From: Sarcocystis neurona
Lineage: Eukaryota; Apicomplexa; Conoidasida; Eucoccidiorida; Sarcocystidae
DNA: 64,000 nucleotides
Direction of reading: 5' to 3'
NCBI GenBank assembly: GCA_000727475.1
Contig: KL647289.1
Span: forward strand, 5,646,019-5,710,018
The notes below the pieces were generated by a model that was not told the DNA's origin, searched no databases, and saw only the letters and a program-made list of their open reading frames with translations. Shown here one piece after another: positions 22,301-33,000 of the stretch. The position numbers and the translations under genes were made by a program. Position 1 is the first letter of the stretch, and each line of letters opens with the position of its first letter.

Positions 22301-24639
22301 GTTTATACACTACATACGTGTACATGCATATACACTTATATACACGTATATACGTGCCCCTGTTCATACCTACCTGACTGCGTCCTCGTAGGCAGGTATT
22401 TCGCGTAAGTTAAGTGTTTACGTAATGTGTGCGTGTGCCTGTGTGTATATGGGTGTGTGTGTGTGTGTGTGTGATGCACACTTGTTGCGCTATCCTCATA
22501 AAGTATGCGTAAAGGGTTGTCTCTTCAGGATTGCAAAAGAATGCGTTTTGTTCAGATCTGCAGGGTTACGTGGAATCAGGTGTATACACTCGTCTTCAGA
22601 AGACACAGCACTACCGAAGTCTTTGGGATTCTCGGGACTCGAGTGCACTTGTCCGTTTTGCCTTTGGCAGGTCTTTCTCCAACGTGAAATTCAACATCAC
22701 CAAACAACTGCTAGAGAGTATAGCTATACATCTGTCAAAGTCGTGTTAGCACTTGTGCTAGCGCGTGTGGGTCCTTTTATGTGCTCCTAAAATCTTCAGC
22801 TGAAATCTTATCATTAGGGAGGTCGTAGCTCTGTAGACTCTCACACATACATTGCTGAAATATTGCATGTGGGCATCTTTAAGCTTCGCCAATTAGTTTT
22901 GAAAACCAAGAGAACCTGTGCGCTGTAACAAACTGTGGCGACGTCCCCTTACCCTGGCAGAAAATGCACCTACGGGGCAGTCGTCGAGATGGTGTGCGAC
23001 GTTCCTTGCTCACCAGTAAGTCACCTAGCAACATGTACTTTCCTAAGTGTCTAGTGGATTATGAGCTTGGCAGCAATGTAGCGTTGCATGGATGTCCTTT
23101 GATTCGGCATGTAACAGAGATGCACCTTCGTGCATGCCGAAGTGCTGCTCTGTCTCTTCTTCGAAATTTTGATGATCGTGCGTACGTACGCTCCTGCCCG
23201 CGTACCTGAGGTGCCATAGCCTTTTGCTGTGTTGATCAAAACGTCAGTGCACGTATCCCTTGGAAATCAGTTGTAACTAGAAGCATTTTTGTCCTACTCC
23301 TGTGTTCAGCAGCTGCTGCAACCTAAAGTGTGAGTTATGGAAACGAAACGTTGTACAGTAGTTCGATTGCCGGCTAGTAAAGTGTTCTGCCTCAGCCAGC
23401 GAGTTTGAGGGTTTCTGAAGTGCTTGTGAACATTGCAGAAATTACAGAAGATGCTTCCAAGAGCTACAAAGGACGACCCGTTCCATTGAACTTCCACTTT
23501 CTGCATCTGTCATTCTAGCACATTAGGATGCTTAGCTCTACCAATCTTACCGTAGGCTGAAAACTAGTGTTTTCAGCCTCGACTGCTACAGCAGGGCGTT
23601 CCGTGATTATGCCCCGAAAACACTACAAGTAGAAGCGGCTGTTTCTCACTGATACAGCACCACTTGGTGAGTGTTTTATCTTGTGCTACACCATTGCCAC
23701 ACAGCTCAGCGGCATGACTAGCAGTTGTTTGATGAAGCGTCGATTTTGGTGATGCTCTCTTCACTTGGTAGCCTACGAGGAAGTTTGCTGCCCCAGTGCC
23801 TAGCTGACAGCTCTAGATGTTGTCTTTTCTGCTAACGTCTGAGGCCCGCGTATGTGGATGTGTTAGTCGGCTGCTGTGTTCGCCACTGCACGTTCTGCTG
23901 AAAGGTATACACATATATATATATATATACATAGCTATGAATGTGTACATATAGAGACATGTCAAGTTTTACACACGGGTGGGGCCACTTGTGCTCCTTG
24001 CACGGTGCAGTACGCCTTTTACATGTTGGAGCATAGATCAGCAACGGCCGCGCTACAGTAGCGCAGTTCCTGTCTTCTTTCCGCCCTCGCGTACGTGACC
24101 ACGCTAACTGATGTAATTCTGATGTATCGTCGAGTCGAATTTACCATTCGCTTACTCACCTGCTTGCTCCTGCAGTGCATCATTGAAAAGAAATCGTGTT
24201 TGCCCTTGCTCGCACGCTTGTCCTCCCTGAAGTGCACCGTACCCCTCAATGCACTGTTGTTCGTTTCCACCCCTATCATTTGTACTACTCAAATTATGGA
24301 CACTCTTGAATAAATTTCACTGCAGTCTAGCACTCTTGTGCACACGTGTGCAGCAGGGCGCGCTGTCACACACGCTAGCGCACTGGGTCGGTACCTGTGC
24401 CTCAACAAACGTAGGTACACTGAAGAAAGCCTCTTCACAGGGTGGGATTTGTGTGCAAATCTACGGCATACTTTCGAGAACAACGTCCGTGTGTGCTGCC
24501 CTTATATGGCTTGGACCCGTGTCCTTGGTGAGCCGGTTGCCGAATGCGTTGAGCGCCAAATGTGTCCGGCTTAATTCCAAGGTCTAGCTTCTTTTTGAGT
24601 CAGAAATGAAGCAGGATGTAATAAGTTGAGGCTTGCATT
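19303..24639. other. No confident gene; microsatellites
   Basis: No frame exceeds 149 codons, and no domain motif was found on either strand. The longest is a minus-strand frame at 20441-20890, discussed under rejected items. The region contains a GT tract (22453-22473), a TA tract (about 23912-23929) and the 23554 hairpin. Confidence 0.45.
23554..23579. repeat. Inverted repeat: 11-bp arms, 4-nt loop
   Basis: Bases 23554-23564 pair exactly with 23569-23579 around the loop TAGT. It is smaller than the other two hairpins and has no T-tract or gene association. Confidence 0.85.
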
Positions 24640-25446
24640 TTGGAGCCTCGAAACCTAATTATTATGCATTCCGTGGTCCCGCATCTTGCCGTTGTCGACT
24701 TTACGTTGCCGGTGTCGTGGTCTCTGGTTTTGTTCTGCTGGATTCTGCCGCTGCCTGGAGTGCATAACATAACGCGCTGGTGCCGCTGCTGCCACTTCGT
24801 ATTGTGCAGCTGTAGTGCAGCGAGAACTAATTGGCCATCCTGTTGTTCCTCGTCTATCCTACCAACGACTCGAGAAAGAGGTATTTCTGAACAGTCCGTA
24901 AAACTGCCACACCCTGATGCAGCTAAGCGCTACGTATTTCAGGTAGGATGCTCCCGCCTACTGTCTTATACACTTACAGTGTGGGTGGCTGTTGCCTCAC
25001 GCGTACACGCAGCTGAATATATAAAATGGTGCTGTCGGGACTACGACATCTGCCTTGGCTTTTTCACTTTGTTCCTCTTCCGCCAGGTGGATTTCTATTT
25101 GTTCACTAACCTTCACATTTGTCACGTACGCAAACAAAAAAGAAGTAATCAGCCACAGGTGCTGCATATATGTAAACGTATACGCATTGGGATGTCGATT
25201 GACATTCACGCACATGGGTCACTAAAACGCGTGTACATGCAGAAAAGTCGGTCTCGGACAAACCACACACCCCCCCCCCCGCCGCCAACGATCCTCACCA
25301 GCAACTGCTGCAGCAGGGGAACAGGTGCAGCAGCAGCAGGAGCCCCAGCAGCAGCTGCAGCAGGAGTGCCAGCCACAGCAGCAACAGCAGCACCAGAGAG
25401 AGCCAGCACAGCAAAAGTCCAGTTCTGGCAGCAGCAGCAGCAGTAG
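24640..25446 (+). CDS. Uncertain 268-codon open frame ending in an Ala-rich tract
   Basis: This frame is longer than chance, but its last ~45 codons are a triplet tract that is open anyway. The first part looks hydrophobic and Cys-rich without pattern. A possible donor (TTTCAG|GTAGGA) occurs at about 24,943, so only a sub-segment may be exon. A competing frame (about 24,780-24,880) also reads well up to a GAG|GTATTT junction. No domain was found. Confidence 0.2.
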   Translation: MEPRNLIIMHSVVPHLAVVDFTLPVSWSLVLFCWILPLPGVHNITRWCRCCHFVLCSCSAARTNWPSCCSSSILPTTRERGISEQSVKLPHPDAAKRYVFQVGCSRLLSYTLTVWVAVASRVHAAEYIKWCCRDYDICLGFFTLFLFRQVDFYLFTNLHICHVRKQKRSNQPQVLHICKRIRIGMSIDIHAHGSLKRVYMQKSRSRTNHTPPPPPPTILTSNCCSRGTGAAAAGAPAAAAAGVPATAATAAPERASTAKVQFWQQQQQ

Positions 25447-25455
25447 TAGCAGCTA
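25326..25455. repeat. CAG/AGC-rich triplet tract
   Basis: An imperfect CAG-type trinucleotide tract, open in more than one frame (poly-Gln, poly-Ala or poly-Ser depending on frame). Such tracts encode amino-acid homopolymers in coccidian genes. Here I cannot decide the frame: the Ala frame belongs to a 268-codon frame at 24640-25446, and the Gln frame runs 25325-25570. A Gln-rich continuation in the third frame after 25516 is preceded by a TAA. A CCC run lies just upstream near 25270. Confidence 0.7.
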
Positions 25456-26685
25456 CGACAGGAGAAGTAGCAGTGGTACAGAAGGAGCAGGAGAGGTAAC
25501 AACAAGGGCAACAGCAAGAAAAACAACTGCAGCAGGATACAGTCGCGTCGGGATGCAGCACCATCAGTGACAGCAGCAGCTCACGAACGCGAGAGGCAGG
25601 AGAGGCACCAGTACAAGGTGGTGCCTTGGACTCCAACAGCAGCAGTTTCAGGAGCAGACTCGAACGTCAACACAAATTTATACGCTCAGGAAGGTGCGAC
25701 GGGCGGGTAATTACTGCGTTTCTGTGCGTGTTCCTTATGTCCTAGGTACGACTGGAGCAGTGGTAGCAACAGGAGGAGCAAGTCTGGTACCGGTGCCAGC
25801 GGCAGTAGCCGCAGGAAGTGCCAGCGCGCCTTGTGTGTGAGTACTGGTAGTTAAAATACGGACACCAACACTGACAAAAACTAGCACTGTAAAATACCAG
25901 TAGTGGTGCTAGACGTAATGATTGTCATCCGTGTACAGATTCAGGGCCTTGTGCTACTACCATGCGTCCTGTGCGTGGCATGTACTGAAGTGGCTGCGCA
26001 AAAGCCACACACAACAATAGTTAGAGAAAGGAATATACCGAAAGCAAATTGTGTATATTGATAGAGAGAGAGGGGGGAGGTAGCATAACGGTTTGTAGAC
26101 GAACACGTATACAGGAGTACACAGGCGTAGGCACCATCAAGCGCAAAGGACTAAGACTGCTGTGTCCTTAAACCTCGTTCTCGACTCAGTTCTTCAAGTC
26201 TCATTGTGCGCTGCCCTGACGTTTGCCACTAGCGTCGCGAAGCGCTCTGCAGCAGCAGATTGCGCTAAGCCCTTCCCCACAGCAACAGCGCCCTGCTTTT
26301 GCACGTGCCGTCGGTCCCCTGTCAGTGGCCAAGAAAGAAAAAGGACTTCGAGCAGTTCAAGAGGGGTGGTGTTACAGTCTGAAATGCCTCAGAGTCACGC
26401 AGGGAACAGAATCGCATGCGCACAGAAGCCTTCACCTGCTAAACTCACGGCTGTCGTCGCTGGTGAGGCAGACGCCGTTGTCTGCAACCTCGCCGTCCGC
26501 AGCGCCAGTTTCCACAGCAACAATTCTGAAACAAGGAGCAACTGCGTCACATGTGAAACAAGTGAAACCCGCTCAAGCGTAGTGGTGAACGACACCGCTC
26601 TAGGGGGGGTCTCGTCTCCAGCAGCACCGCAAGCAGAAACAGCCGCGGCCGCATCGGAAATCAAAGCAGTAGGAATCCTACTTAC

Positions 26686-28079
26686 GTGAGGACGGACGGC
26701 GGTAGGTGTTCCACCGGCTCCAGAATCCTCAGCGGCAGTTCCCATATTCAGCGAGGCATTGCTGTTAGCAGAGGGACCGACTCCGTGGCAAGCGAGGTGA
26801 AGACGCGCAAGCTAGAACTCAGCGTGAATGGAACAGCGATCAGAACAAGCATAACGAACAACGGCACGAGCACTTGCCGTGAAAAGATGGGACAGTTACA
26901 GAACTGCGGAGAAGGCACGCTGGAGAAGGAGAAAAGCGGGAAAAGAACCAGAGGCTGCGTGCCGGAAATGGTAGAGGACGGAGACGAAGACACAATGTCG
27001 TTGCGCGCGCGAGCAGTCACCGATGAAAGAGACGACAAGACCGATACTCCCAGCGGAATATTTTCGGAACTAGTAAAATGCGTACACACAACAACGATGT
27101 CACGCCGTTGTCCCGCGCGTGATGGCAGTCGAGAGTCTCACAACACAATCAACACGTGCACTCCCGAGCAGCAGCAGCAGCAGCAGCACCGCATTGGCGG
27201 ATGCATGCAGGCTGAGGTCGAAAGAACGTTTGGACATTTCAAGTATCATGGTAAGGTGGAGGAGAGTTCGGCACCGAAAAGGCGAAAAAAACAACCTTCA
27301 AATTGTGTACGGGACGTACGTAGCACCCTGCCTGCTTTTCCGCTGCAACTGCACGCGACGGGGTCTTGCAGGACAAGCCCAGTTGCGATACCTGCGCGTG
27401 ATGCTGTTTTGGCAAACGAGCTACTCGTGCATGAGAAACTGCTTGGAGCGGACAAGTCACAACGAAGAGGAGAAGCGCCACGCAGGGAACGTCCGCAGCA
27501 GGACCAGCACGCGCAGCCGATGCGGGAACAGCTGCAGCAACAATGACAACAGCAACAAAGGCCGCATGAACAACAGCATCAGCCTCAAAAGCAGTGGCAG
27601 CACGAAGAAGGGGAGCACCAGTGGGAGCGGAAGAAGCGACAAGCACAGCAGCAGCAGCGAGATGTGCGGCCGCTTCAGCACGGCGATCACCAGCAGCAAG
27701 AGGAACACGAGCGGCAGCGGCAATAGGCGCAGACACATCAACGGCAGGGTACGCACGTTCGCGCGACAGTTGAGGAGTACCAACGTGCATTAGAAGTTAA
27801 TTGGTCTCCGGATGCGCTAAGCAAAGAAGGGCAGCGACTCCAAGAGACCTCGAGCAGTGCCACGAGGATTGCTTGCCACTGCGTCCCTGAGCCAGTCACG
27901 AGCGTTCTTTACAGCCTGGATAAAAAGACACGATTTTCAAACGAACGTACTGAACAATCTGCATGGGAAGGACGTAACGGAGAATGCTGTGGAGCAGTGA
28001 ATAACGCAGGTGCGACCACGCAGGAGCAACCAAGTGGGGCAGCAAGACAAGCGAAGCAAGGAGCAACCACGAATTTGTG
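26686..28079 (+). pseudogene. Long Gln/Glu/Arg/His-rich reading frame interrupted by TGA and TAG
   Basis: From the ATG at 26686 one frame runs 464 codons to a TGA at 28077-28079, with only two internal stops: TGA at 27544-27546 and TAG at 27724-27726. About 22 stops would be expected at random. The part before the first stop (286 codons) is charged and Ser/Thr-rich, contains a Gln run at 27169-27186, and becomes Arg/Gln-rich. Between the stops it is a Gln/His/Glu/Arg-rich, coiled-coil-like segment. Both stops fall inside Gln-rich stretches and are one C-to-T change from CGA and CAG. No convincing donor precedes either stop. Caution: the triplet-rich part (27,480-27,790) is also nearly open in other frames. 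The segment lies directly upstream of the RING exon and may be the same gene. Decay, assembly error and missed splicing are all possible. Confidence 0.4.
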
Positions 28080-28126
28080 AGAGAAAAGGGTAAGCGGCGC
28101 CACTTCAGTACGAACTTGTAACGACA

Positions 28127-28757
28127 GTGGCGCGTACTTACAATCGTACCGCGTCACGCGTACGCGAAACCAATACGAGGGTGCACCCTTTGCTTTCGAC
28201 AACCGCAACCGCACAACCAACACCAGCAACGCACGAGCAAGACGCAGCAGACGGAGAAAAGGCGGAAGCCGTTCTAGCACTATGCACCGCGCAAGCGGCA
28301 GCGCGGGAAAGTACAGAGGCCTTCGCACGCGTGAACGCAGATGCGTTCGCGACGTCGTCCCCGAAGCCCCGAGCCCTCCACTGGACCAAACCTTTAACGG
28401 CAGCACAACTTGCCCGAAAAACGGATCAAGCAGGCGTGTGTACTGCACAGTTGGAAACAGACGAAGTACATAGGATGCTGCCTGTGTGCGGCCTTTGCAC
28501 CGAAGCGAAGGCTGGTGTGATTCTGCTACCATGTGGGCACGGTGGGTTATGTCAGCCTTGTGCTGCGCGTATGATAGAGAAGCATTGGGAGATACTCGGA
28601 CAGGGAAGCCTGGCGCTGGAACCGACTGCTGCGGCGGCCTAGTATGGCATATGTTTATGGAGAAGGTGCGCCGGAATTGGCGGGAAGAGAAGCCGATTCG
28701 ACTACGTATCTGCAAAGGCACACACAGCTGCTGTCGCATTGCCCGCTCTGCAGATGA
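28127..28757 (+). CDS. RING-finger protein, 3' part; domain split between two frames
   Basis: Frame 28127-28642 encodes the first six zinc ligands of a C3HC4 RING: Cys at 28487 and 28496, then Cys 28532, His 28538, Cys 28550 and Cys 28559 (C-x2-C-x11-C-x-H-x3-C-x2-C), including a Leu-Leu-Pro-Cys-Gly-His-Gly-Gly run typical of this class. This frame stops at a TAG (28640-28642) before the last Cys pair. The missing pair, C-P-L-C at 28740-28751, is one base out of phase in an open frame (28578 onward) that ends with TGA at 28755-28757. RING proteins of this kind act as ubiquitin ligases. No GT-AG intron I tried joins the halves in frame, so I infer a single-base indel between about 28578 and 28639. 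The start at 28127 is only the first in-frame candidate; the exon probably begins at an acceptor around 28,176-28,225. Confidence 0.6.
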
Positions 28758-29884
28758 CAGGTAGAACGTCTGCTGAAGGTAGACTCCATCTGCTGTTGCG
28801 GCGCAGAAACCGACAATGAGAGCAGCAACTGCGACTCCACAGCAACTCGGGAGCGCGTTGTCACTGCGCCCACTGTTGCTACCTTAGTTACCCCCTCGGG
28901 GAGGCCGGACTCAGGCGGTGACGTGGATGCAGAAATAAAGGCAGAGGCGTGTTTCTCTTATTTCAAGAACAGTAGAGTGACTCGCCGAAACTTCTTGGCA
29001 ATCGTACACTTGAGAAAATGCGTGACTACATACTAAGAGGAGGCACGGAGGACGTGGTCTAGGCGTGGAAGAGAAAAATAATCAATTTGTCGTACGTTCG
29101 CCCGTCCTGCTGATACAAGCCTGGTTGGACCGTGACCTCCGCGCACCAGTGTACAGATGAATGTGTTTACAGGTTTTTCTGGACGCTGTCTGTAACGTGT
29201 AATGTATAGGGGGACCTCCATCTAGGGATGATTGGCAAATGTACTTTGCCGGACGTGAAGACGTCACGATTATACCCGGAGCCTGCCACATAGAGCCGGA
29301 TGCAAGCAGGTTTTTTTCGCAAGCGGCCTGCCACCTAGGTAGAACCCTGGTGGGTCCCACAGAACGTCACCTCCTCCCGTCTCACCAGACACAAAAAGGT
29401 CAACACAGAGACGGGGGCCAGCGACGTTAACTTGTTAGGCTGGCTTGGAACACGATACTGCAGCGCTAAAACACTAACTGGGTTTGGTTGTCGGAACAGT
29501 GGAGTGTGCACCATTCCTGTCGAAAGATTGGTCTACGGCACAGTAAACACTCACTGAGTTTGTCGCAGCGGGGGGTGTGCCCCGCTGCTGTCGAAGGATT
29601 GGTCTACAATAGATCAGTGAAACGGTCAGCAACGGCAGGAGAAGTCTTGAGATTCGGTTTTCGTACACAGGAGAGCGGCCACGCGTAGGAACTGTGCGTG
29701 GAGAAGTCGTTATTTGCTCGGAGTCGCCTGTTGCTCCTATCGTAGGTGCAGAGGTAAAGCGAGGCGCTCCGCATGTAAATCTGCTGGCAGAATATGATAG
29801 TAACTCGCTACTTATAACATTTCCCTGCGTTAACGGAGGAATGAACTGACACGTGGGTTTGAGGTTAAACGTATGTGTTTGTAT
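28758..29884. other. 3' flank of the RING gene
   Basis: The RING frame stays open for about 90 codons after its TGA, to a TAA at 29033-29035, and the first residues look like a normal post-RING helix. The rest has no supported gene. An imperfect 23-base direct repeat (about 29515-29538 and 29587-29609) is present. Confidence 0.35.
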
Positions 29885-30065
29885 GCACTTATATATATAT
29901 ATATATACATATGTGTATATGTAAATATGTACACGCAAGGAGATTTATGCATCCATATATATATATATATGTATATGTAAATATGTACACGCAAGGAGAT
30001 TTATGCATCCATACATATATATATATATATGTAAATATGTACACGTAAGGAGATTTATACATCCA
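29885..30065. repeat. Minisatellite, three copies of a 54-56 bp unit
   Basis: Each unit consists of a TA dinucleotide tract followed by a conserved 35-base block starting GTAAATATGTACACG. The conserved blocks begin at 29921, 29977 and 30031. Copies differ by a few substitutions and by TA-tract length, as expected from slippage. Confidence 0.9.
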
Positions 30066-33000
30066 ACTGCGCACTCCTGAAGAAGCCAGAAGTGTCTCGG
30101 GCTCTACTTTTGGCAGCTACGATGGCTGCCAGTTTCATTGCAGAGCTCAGCTATTTGTCTTTCAGTACGTTCGCGCAAGGAATCTCCATAGTGCAGTTTT
30201 GCGTGAGGGACAAAGTCGTAGCGACACCACACCAGCACGAGGGGGTTGTTCTGAGTGGCGTGCGCCCGTGGATCGTTGCATTTTAGGTCAAGTTTGGAAG
30301 GAGACGGGCAAGTGAAGTGCCACCGGGAGGAATACGTAACCCACGTGATAAGGGTAACTATACAGGCCCCTGTTAGCAACGAATCTGTGCAGCCAAATGA
30401 GTTGCTTTACAACAGACAAATTATTACACCCTTAGCGAAGAAAGCAGCGGCTGTGCGGACGTGGGGAGAAAAAGATGTATTAGGGCAGGGCAGGAACTTC
30501 GTCTTCTTCATTTTTGCTCTGCTCACTGCTTACACCCCCGGTTCTTACAAACTCTCGCAGGATGCCTCTTCCAACTGTCAAAGGCAGCTGGTGCAGTTGT
30601 ATCTCAGCAGCCTTGTCTATCTATCTGTCTCTCTATATATACATACATATATATGCCTGTGTTAATGTTGTACACTCAGGCATACACGTGAAAACTGTTG
30701 CAATGGCCCGCTGCGGGCGGCCTCTTTCAGTAGCCTGTACTGACGCTGTCACACGACATCATACAGTTAACATGTCTGGTGGTCTGCTTGCAAGTTTGTA
30801 GCGTTTCAGCTGTAGGATAGCATCACTAAACAGCAGTATTCGCCTTCCTGGTTACGTTGTATGGCTACAAGTCTGCCGCTTTCAACCGTAGAAACGGTAT
30901 AAAACAACGGGTGTAAAGGTCGTAGACCACTGCGCCTGCGGCGGGAACCCTGCTTCGCTGTTTTCTTACAGTCCTGCGCTCCAGAAAACACTTCCCACAA
31001 ACCTCTACTAATAGGAAATATAGTGAGAGACCCAAAAGAAAAGTTGGCGGTAGTCTTGCGCGAACAATTCACTGTCACGCGTACACTCACATGACTACAT
31101 GCAAGCAGCCGCTGCAGAACACCACGGCGGTCTATTACATGCGTACGTGACTTACATATCTTGCGCACGCCCATACGACGCCCAGGGGACACACTACGCT
31201 CGAGACCAGCTTTTACCAACACCCCAAACATGCCACTGCGCATATGTCACCTGCCGTGTGCAGGAAGTCATGATCAACACCACGCATGGGAATACAGGTT
31301 TGTACGTCTTTTCTGCTGGACCAGGATAACGCTTCACCGCTGAGACATGAGCCTAGGATTACTTTCATATGGATCTCTCTGTTACAACATATCCCCTGCT
31401 CCCATTGGCGTATTCTTGTCTTTACGGACCTGGCAAAATGTGTGTGTAGGCGCTTGTGCGTAGCTGTCGGCTGCTTGGCCCGGGAGTGCATCTTACACTG
31501 AAGGGCCGACTCACATGCATATTCGTGTACAAACGCACCCTGGATGCATCCCCACCGCATTTGTACTCGTTGGCATGATGTCAGCAGCCGTACAGATTCG
31601 CTCGCACAACAACAAAGAATACGTGCTAGTCAACAGCTTACGTCACGCAGGCAGCACGACAACTACTACGGCCATACCGCCGTGTCAGCCTAGCCGCGTG
31701 ACTCTCCAAGCACGTGGTTCTTTGACGCAAAAGGCTATGCAGATCTAGCTCTTTAGAGGCTATTTTTTTTTCTAGTGCTGTAGCTGTTCTTTTTGCCCAG
31801 ATGTTCATCGATTTGTGCGTGGGGTATGTACCGCTTCGTTATCCGCATGGCCTCTGCATCACTCTCCTTGAACAGTAGACTTGCCCCTTATATACAGCTG
31901 AATTACACATGCCCATGCTTCCAGTGTCTAGGTGCAGATCCAGTCGTCCCACAGCGGAGTGTCAGGCTGTAAATTGGTGTACATCACGTTTCATGTATTG
32001 TAATGCGCCGCGACCTCAAGCCGTTGAAGGCACAGACCCCTCGCTGTTCTTCGAGTCCTGCATAGTAAGGGCAAACGTCACCTGCTACGTTCGTTGTAGG
32101 AAATCATTCGTACCAAGATTGCCTTGTCTAAAGTCTACGCTACAGACAGGTGACACAGAGGAGCATTTTCGCGTTGCCTGCAGCGGCTCGCGTACGGTGT
32201 CCATCGTAGCTACAAGGAACACGAAATTTCCGAACGCAACAGCTGACGCATTAATGCACCACCTGATGCGTTAAACTATTGCACATCCAGTCAAGTGAGA
32301 TTGCAAAGCAAGCACCCCATTTGTGCTGATGTTCGCTAATATTTCAGCGTCGATTCCGGTCAGTGCAGTATTCTGTCTAGTATAGACTGTTTTGTTTCAC
32401 GCCTGTGGATCCCTTTACTTGAAGCCTGCGTCTTTACGGTGTGCACAACCTGACGGGTTTCCTTCGTTGGTCTCCCCCGATGAATACCGACTGAACATGA
32501 TGAATAAGCTAGTTGTCGTCTTAGTTCTCTGAAACAAGCCGGCGTAGCGAGCACGTTGACTTTGAAAATGAGAAGCGGCTCACAGCTGACATTCCGAGCG
32601 GATGAGGCGGGCGAAGGAGGATAATGACGCGGACAGCAACCGAAGCGGCAAACAAGGAACGCACATGCGTGGTAGGCTGTTGTGCTACTGAGTGTCTCTC
32701 AGCTCTACGTATGAAAGGTCTCATGCGCGAAAAGAAACAACACTAAATCGTAGGAGATGTGGCTCAGGAATTCTCACGTAAGGTATAGTAGACATCTCGG
32801 CACTTCGAGAAAACGCGCCCCTATAACCTTTGAATATCCCTGCAAGCTTTGAGCAGGGCGTACAATGAAGACGCGACCAATCGATGTGTATTTCCATAAC
32901 TGGAGAGAACGTCACGCAATTTTGTGTGAAAACAGCTCGTGCGATGGGCCTCTACACGAATCAGCTGTCAGCAGCGACGCAGGCAAGCCGTTGCAGCGTG

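Noticed and set aside
27909..28739. Minus-strand 276-codon frame
   Set aside because: It lies opposite the RING exon and the Arg/Ala-rich sequence upstream; its Leu/Arg/Ser composition is that of an antisense shadow.
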